DNA of 64,000 bases, from positions 372,001 to 436,000 of the forward strand of contig CAVYRL010000003.1 in assembly GCA_963771025.1 (NCBI GenBank), read 5' to 3'. This document shows, piece after piece, positions 59,996 through 64,000 of this stretch; positions within the stretch are counted from its first letter, which is position 1; each line of letters opens with the position of its first letter. The stretch is from Miltoncostaea sp963771025. GTDB taxonomy: Bacteria > Actinomycetota > Thermoleophilia > Miltoncostaeales > Miltoncostaeaceae. The translations under genes were made by a program, and so were the position numbers. Below the pieces are notes generated by a model, which was given only the letters and a program-made list of their open reading frames with translations, did no database searches and was not told the DNA's origin.

Positions 59996-61693
59996 TCAGG
60001 TGATCGTGTACTCGGGTCCGCTGCCGCCCTCGGGCGGGGTCAGGCGCCCGCCCTTGGCCGTGATCGCCCCGCACTGCACGCAGTTCGACGCGTTGACGTG
60101 AACCGTGACGGTGCCGTTCTGGGGCGAGTCCGCGTCGATCTCGTAGACCTGTGCGGGGCACATGTTGACCCAGGCGGTGGCGAGGGCCCTGGGCACCTCG
60201 GTGCGCACGCGGATGTGGCTCGGCTGGTCGTCGCGCGTCTGGTTGCCGCTGGCGAAGACGCTCGAGAGCTTGTCGAAGATGTACTCGCCGTCGGGCTTCG
60301 GGTACTGCGCCGCGCGGTCGCCGATGAAGATCGGCTCCTGCGCATCGGTCTTCGACTTGACCCGTTTGCGCGGCAGGCGGCCGCCGGACGCGGTCGCCAT
60401 GCCGTGCACCATGCCGCCGTAGATGAAGTTCTTCTGGAAGGCGGGCCGGATGTTGCGGACCTTCCAGAGCTCCTTCCAGATCGACGAGTCCTGGATGGCC
60501 TTGGTGTAGCCCCAGAGGCCGGCCGGGGTCGTGGCCTTCTCGGCCTTCAACGCGGCGTAGATCTGGTCGCCGGCGATGGTGCCCGACTGAATGGCGAGGT
60601 GAACGCCCTTCAGGGCCATCATGTCCACGAAGCCGGCGCTGTCGCCCACGAGGACCGCGCCCGGAACGTGCAGGCGGCTCGGCAACCCGTAGAGACCGCC
60701 GCCCGGGATCGTCTTCGCGCCCCAGGCGAGCCGCTTGCCGCCGCCCAGGATCTCCCGGATGAACGGGTGCGTCTTGAACTCCTGGAGCACATCGTGCGCG
60801 GAGAGCGTGGCGTCGGCGTAGTCGAGGCCGACCACGTAGCCGATCGAGACCTTGTCCTCGCCCATCGGGTAGATCCAGGAGCCGCCGTACTCGCGATACT
60901 TGCTGGTGAACCGCAGCGGCCAGCCCAGCGTGTGGATCAGCTTGGTGAGCGGCTTGCCGACCTCCCAGACCTCCTTCACCCCGAGTTCCCAGCTCTGGGT
61001 GGAGTCGCGGTCCAGGTCGAACGTGGAGCGCACCACTCCGGCCAGGTGACCCGGGGTGCCCTCGGCGATGACGGTCACCTTGGCGTGCACCTCGGCGCCC
61101 GGCTCGAAGGCGGAGAGCTCCTCGCCGTTGCGGCCGCGGCCCTTGTCGCCGGTCACCACGCCCATCACGCGGCCCTGATCGACGATCAGCTTCTGCGCGT
61201 CGGTCTCGGGGAGCATGAACGCGCCGAGCTCCTCGGCCTGCTCGCTCATCCACCGCGCCATCTGGCTGATCGAGATGATCCAGTTGCCGTGGTTCTTCAT
61301 CTGCGGCGGGGTGGGGATGCGGATCTTGGCCCGCTTGCGCATCAGGTACACGGCCTCGCCGGTGACCTTCCCGTAGGTCGGGAAGTCCGCATCGGGCGTG
61401 TCGGGGAACAGCGCCTTCAAGGGCCCGGGGCGCATCACGGCGCCCGACAGCAGGTGCGATCCGGCCGTCTTGCCCTTGTCGGCCACCGCGATCGGCACCT
61501 CGCCCAGCTGCTCCGCCAGCTCGGGGTCCTCACCGAGCAGCTGCCCCAGGCGCACCGCGGTCGCGAGGCCGGCGGGCCCGGCTCCGACGATCAGTACGCC
61601 GACATCGATGCGCTCGTCCTCGGCGGCGGTCGGAAGCACCACCTGATCCGAGGGCCGGAAGGGAGGCGGATAGTCAGCCGGGAGGATGTCCAT
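59996..61693 (-). CDS. Electron-transfer flavoprotein:quinone oxidoreductase, fourth cluster Cys replaced
   Basis: A 565-residue enzyme starting ATG 61693. The FAD motif is VLIVGAGPAGLATAVRLGQ, with KNHGNWIISISQMARWMSEQAEELGAF and GALKGVH-type membrane-binding segments as in ETF-QO. It moves electrons from ETF to the quinone pool. The C-terminal cluster domain has Cys512 (NMCPAQVYE), Cys538 and Cys541 (NCVQCGAI), but the expected last Cys is Ile544. Human and bacterial ETF-QO use four Cys for a 4Fe-4S cluster. The rest of the tail, PEGGSGPEY, is normal. Confidence 0.92.
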   Translation of the reverse strand: MDILPADYPPPFRPSDQVVLPTAAEDERIDVGVLIVGAGPAGLATAVRLGQLLGEDPELAEQLGEVPIAVADKGKTAGSHLLSGAVMRPGPLKALFPDTPDADFPTYGKVTGEAVYLMRKRAKIRIPTPPQMKNHGNWIISISQMARWMSEQAEELGAFMLPETDAQKLIVDQGRVMGVVTGDKGRGRNGEELSAFEPGAEVHAKVTVIAEGTPGHLAGVVRSTFDLDRDSTQSWELGVKEVWEVGKPLTKLIHTLGWPLRFTSKYREYGGSWIYPMGEDKVSIGYVVGLDYADATLSAHDVLQEFKTHPFIREILGGGKRLAWGAKTIPGGGLYGLPSRLHVPGAVLVGDSAGFVDMMALKGVHLAIQSGTIAGDQIYAALKAEKATTPAGLWGYTKAIQDSSIWKELWKVRNIRPAFQKNFIYGGMVHGMATASGGRLPRKRVKSKTDAQEPIFIGDRAAQYPKPDGEYIFDKLSSVFASGNQTRDDQPSHIRVRTEVPRALATAWVNMCPAQVYEIDADSPQNGTVTVHVNASNCVQCGAITAKGGRLTPPEGGSGPEYTIT

Positions 61694-61776
61694 TCAGGGC
61701 AACTCGCTGGATTCGGGAACAGGTCGCGGTTCGATATTACCCCCGCTCAGGTGACGCGGTCCCGCAACGGAGGCTC

Positions 61777-63189
61777 CTAGAGCGAGATCGCGTCCCGGGC
61801 GCCGCTGACCTCGTTGGAGAGCTCGGTGACGACGGCCTTCGCGTCGCCGAACACCATCAGGGTCTTCGGATCGAAGAACAGCTCGTTCTCGATGCCCGCG
61901 AATCCGGCGCGCATGCTGCGCTTGACCACCATCACGCAGGCCGCCTTGTCCACCTCGAGGATCGGCATCCCGAAGATCGGGCTGCTGGTGTCGTGGCGGG
62001 CGGCGGGGTTGACGACGTCGTTGGCGCCGAGCACCAGCACCACGTCGGTCTGCGGGAAGTCGCCGTTGATCTCGTCCATGTCGAGCAGCTGGTCGTAGGG
62101 CACGTTGGCCTCGGCCAGCAGCACGTTCATGTGGCCCGGCATGCGCCCGGCGACAGGATGGATCGCGAAGCGCACCTCGACGCCCTCCTTGGTGAGGGCG
62201 TCGGAGAGCTCGCGGACCTTGTGCTGCGCCTGGGCGACGGCCATGCCATACCCGGGAACGATGATCACAGAGCGCGCGTTCTTCATCAGCTCCGCTGCCT
62301 CGGACGGATCGGCCGAGCGGATCTGACCCTGGTCCTGCCCGCCGCCGGCCGCGGCGGCCGACGCGTCCACCGCGCCGAAGGCTCCGAAGAGCACGTTGCG
62401 GAAGGAGCGGTTCATGGCGCGGCACATGATGATCGAGAGGATCAGGCCCGACGCGCCGTCGAGGGCGCCGGCCACGATTAGCAGCTTGCTGTCGAGCACG
62501 AACCCGAGGCCCGCGGCCGAGAGGCCGGCGTAGGCGTTGAGGAGCGCGATGACCGTCGGCATGTCGGCGCCACCGATCGGGATGATCAGGAACACGCCGA
62601 AGGCGAGCGTGAGCACCGCGATCACGGGGATGATCCAGCCCTGGGTCGGGTCGATCATCAGCCAGACGACGAGCGCCAGCGCCAGGCCGAGCACGGCGAA
62701 GTTCACCGGATTCTGCCCGGGATAGACGATCGGTCGCTGCGGCAGCCATTCCTGCAGCTTGCCGGCGGCCATCAGGCTGCCGGTGAAGACGAGGAACCCG
62801 AGGCCGATCTCGACGCCGAGCACGCCGCTGTCGAACACGGACAGGTGGTCCGACTCCAGGTAGTAGTGCGCACACCCGACCAGCGCGGCGGCGAGACCGC
62901 CGAAGGCGTGCGACAGGGCGATCCGCTGGGGCATGGCGGTCATGGGCACCAGCAGGCCGAGCGGGATGCCGATGGCCGAGCCGATCAGCGCGGCGACGGC
63001 GATCAGGATGTAGCCCTCGGTGGTGATGCCCGGCCAGAACAGCGTGGCCACGATGGCGATGCCGAAGCCGATCTCGCCCGCCAGAACGCCGCGGCGGGCG
63101 GTGGGGGCGGCGGTCATCCACTTCAGCGAGAACGCGAACCCGAGGGCTGCGACCAGATACGCCAGGTTGATCCAGTCCATGCGACCCAT
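61777..63189 (-). CDS. pntB: NAD(P) transhydrogenase beta subunit
   Basis: A 470-residue protein. The start ATG 63189 overlaps the last base of the preceding gene's stop (TGATG). Eight or nine helices form the membrane part (about 10-265; the conserved MPTVIALLNAYAGLSAAGLG and GALDGASGLILSIIMCRAMN are clear). The NADP-binding domain III (about 290-470) has VIIVPGYGMAVAQAQHKVRE and LVLGANDVVNPAARHDTSSP. It makes NADPH from NADH using the proton gradient. Confidence 0.97.
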   Translation of the reverse strand: MGRMDWINLAYLVAALGFAFSLKWMTAAPTARRGVLAGEIGFGIAIVATLFWPGITTEGYILIAVAALIGSAIGIPLGLLVPMTAMPQRIALSHAFGGLAAALVGCAHYYLESDHLSVFDSGVLGVEIGLGFLVFTGSLMAAGKLQEWLPQRPIVYPGQNPVNFAVLGLALALVVWLMIDPTQGWIIPVIAVLTLAFGVFLIIPIGGADMPTVIALLNAYAGLSAAGLGFVLDSKLLIVAGALDGASGLILSIIMCRAMNRSFRNVLFGAFGAVDASAAAAGGGQDQGQIRSADPSEAAELMKNARSVIIVPGYGMAVAQAQHKVRELSDALTKEGVEVRFAIHPVAGRMPGHMNVLLAEANVPYDQLLDMDEINGDFPQTDVVLVLGANDVVNPAARHDTSSPIFGMPILEVDKAACVMVVKRSMRAGFAGIENELFFDPKTLMVFGDAKAVVTELSNEVSGARDAISL

Positions 63190-63518
63190 CAGGCGGCCCC
63201 GTCGTCCGGAGTCGCGGTGGGCGCGGGCGCGGGCGCGCGCGGCTTGAACATCTTCAGCATGCGGTCGGTGATGATGAATCCGCCGACGACGTTGATGCTG
63301 GAGCACACCACGGCGATGAAGCCGAGGATCTGCGCGTAGGTCGTGGTGCCCTGGCCGAGGATCACGATCGAGCCCACCAACGCGATGGCCGAGAGGGCGT
63401 TCGTGAGTGCCATGAGGGGCGTGTGGAGGAGCTTCGGCACCCGGCGGATCAGCTCGAAGCCGAGCAACCCGGAGAGCGCGAAGATGAACAGGCTGGTGAT
63501 GATGACGTCACTGCTCAT
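63189..63518 (-). CDS. pntAB: NAD(P) transhydrogenase alpha subunit, membrane part
   Basis: A 109-residue protein starting ATG 63518 (ATGA overlap with the preceding gene). It has three or four helices (VIITSLFIFALSGLLGFELI, HTPLMALTNALSAIALVGSI, ILGFIAVVCSSINVVGGFII) and the conserved TPLMALTNALSAI. It corresponds to the C-terminal part of single-chain PntA. A Pro/Ala-rich tail follows. In this arrangement alpha is split into two genes, as in Rhodospirillum. Confidence 0.95.
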   Translation of the reverse strand: MSSDVIITSLFIFALSGLLGFELIRRVPKLLHTPLMALTNALSAIALVGSIVILGQGTTTYAQILGFIAVVCSSINVVGGFIITDRMLKMFKPRAPAPAPTATPDDGAA

Positions 63519-64000
63519 GAGGGGACGCCCTCCCCGGCGCCGAGGGCGGTCTTGACCCGCTCGTTGACGATGTCGCCGCCGCGGCTGACCATGCTCTGAT
63601 TGACGATGTCGTCATCCGGCTTCGGGGCGATGCTGCCGTCCGAGACGAGCAACGCGATGAAGTTCGCGACGTTCTTCGCGTACATCAGGCTGGCGTGCTG
63701 CGGAGTCGATGAGGGCACGTTGGTCGGCCCGATGATGCTCACCCCGCCCGAGACGACGGTCTCGCCGGCGCGCGTCAGCGCGCAGTTGCCGCCCTGCTCG
63801 GCGGCCAGGTTGACGATCACCGACCCCGGGCTCATGCCCGCGACCATCTCCTCGGTGACGATCACCGGCGCCTTGGCGCCCTGCACCTGAGCCGTGGTGA
63901 CCACCACGTCGCTGCTCCCGACGGTCTTGGCGAGGAGCTCCTGCTGCTTGCGCAGCGTCTCCTCGTCGAGGGCGCTGGCGTAGGCGCCCGATCCCGCGCC
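63515..64000 (-). CDS. pntAA: NAD(P) transhydrogenase alpha subunit, NAD-binding part (5' end outside window)
   Basis: The visible 161 codons are the C-terminal part of the soluble alpha domain. EETLRKQQELLAKTVGSSDVVVTTAQVQGAKAPVIVTEEMV, PGSVIVNLAAEQGGNCALTR and IIGPTNVPSSTPQHASLMYA are well conserved in the alanine-dehydrogenase-like NAD-binding domain. The gene starts beyond the window. Its stop overlaps the next gene (ATGA), so the three pnt genes form one operon. Confidence 0.95.
   Translation of the reverse strand, partial: GAGSGAYASALDEETLRKQQELLAKTVGSSDVVVTTAQVQGAKAPVIVTEEMVAGMSPGSVIVNLAAEQGGNCALTRAGETVVSGGVSIIGPTNVPSSTPQHASLMYAKNVANFIALLVSDGSIAPKPDDDIVNQSMVSRGGDIVNERVKTALGAGEGVPS

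Overview
The window is a high-GC bacterial chromosome segment, probably from an actinobacterium and most likely class Thermoleophilia. This is an inference from G/C-ending codons, frequent GTG starts, many GTGA/ATGA gene overlaps and gene content: GAF-ANTAR regulators, DUF3494 ice-binding-type exoproteins, an ECF42-type sigma factor beside a YCII/DGPF protein, an RsbU-type phosphatase with a STAS protein, and a split three-gene transhydrogenase. There is no rRNA, CRISPR array or intact transposase or integrase. Three tRNA genes are present: Arg-ACG, Ser-GCT and Ser-UGA. A degenerate tRNA-Arg copy is also present.

Layout. 1-10 kb: the 5' part of a nitroreductase gene, a proline-rich secreted peptide, a DksA/TraR-like protein without zinc cysteines, a NarL/DegS-type two-component pair, a zinc alcohol dehydrogenase, an MMPL exporter, membrane and secreted proteins, an NHLP-leader-like small protein and a 40-residue acidic microprotein. 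10-16 kb: a flavodoxin-fold reductase, an L,D-transpeptidase coupled to an ice-binding-type protein, a PRC-barrel protein, a peroxiredoxin and a PhoX-like protein. 16.4-21.3 kb: a segment bounded by a degenerate and an intact tRNA-Arg in direct orientation. It holds a frameshifted MDR reductase with its divergent TetR regulator, a long LuxR regulator, a DsrE-like protein and two fused gene remnants. 21.4-33.5 kb: small-molecule oxidoreductases and regulators (frameshifted ABM monooxygenase, methyltransferase, GntR, D-hydroxyacid dehydrogenase, ECF42/YCII, COG4315 lipoprotein, SQR-like flavoprotein, GMC oxidoreductase, MarR/VOC pair) and two tRNA-Ser genes. 33.7-47 kb: signalling and stress genes (AmiC-like binding protein without signal peptide, HD-GYP/LuxR fusion, ice-binding protein with collagen-like stalk, superoxide dismutase, two GAF-ANTAR proteins, PAS-EAL protein). 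47-53 kb: envelope and ion functions (frameshifted NhaP antiporter, a second 40-residue microprotein coupled to a membrane-embedded alpha/beta hydrolase, a CorC/HlyC protein). 53-64 kb: core metabolism and partner switching (serS with a PfkB kinase, STAS, lipoprotein cytochrome c, gamma carbonic anhydrase, SpoIIE-type phosphatase, META protein, ETF-quinone oxidoreductase, pntB and the two pntA halves).

How the genes work together. Several pairs are physically coupled: sensor kinase and response regulator, microprotein and hydrolase, serS and PfkB kinase, gamma carbonic anhydrase and phosphatase, and the three pnt genes. Regulators lie divergently to their likely targets, with clear repeat or palindrome operators for TetR (17578-17602), GntR (23542-23569) and MarR (33058-33099). 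Three otherwise intact genes carry one frameshift each, near 16795, 21650 and 47917. These are either real decay or consensus errors in the sequence, and this cannot be decided from the sequence alone.

The most unusual points are the ETF-quinone oxidoreductase lacking the fourth iron-sulfur cysteine, the pair of 40-residue acidic microproteins, the tRNA-Arg-bounded segment with chimeric gene remnants, and the evenly spaced operator repeats.
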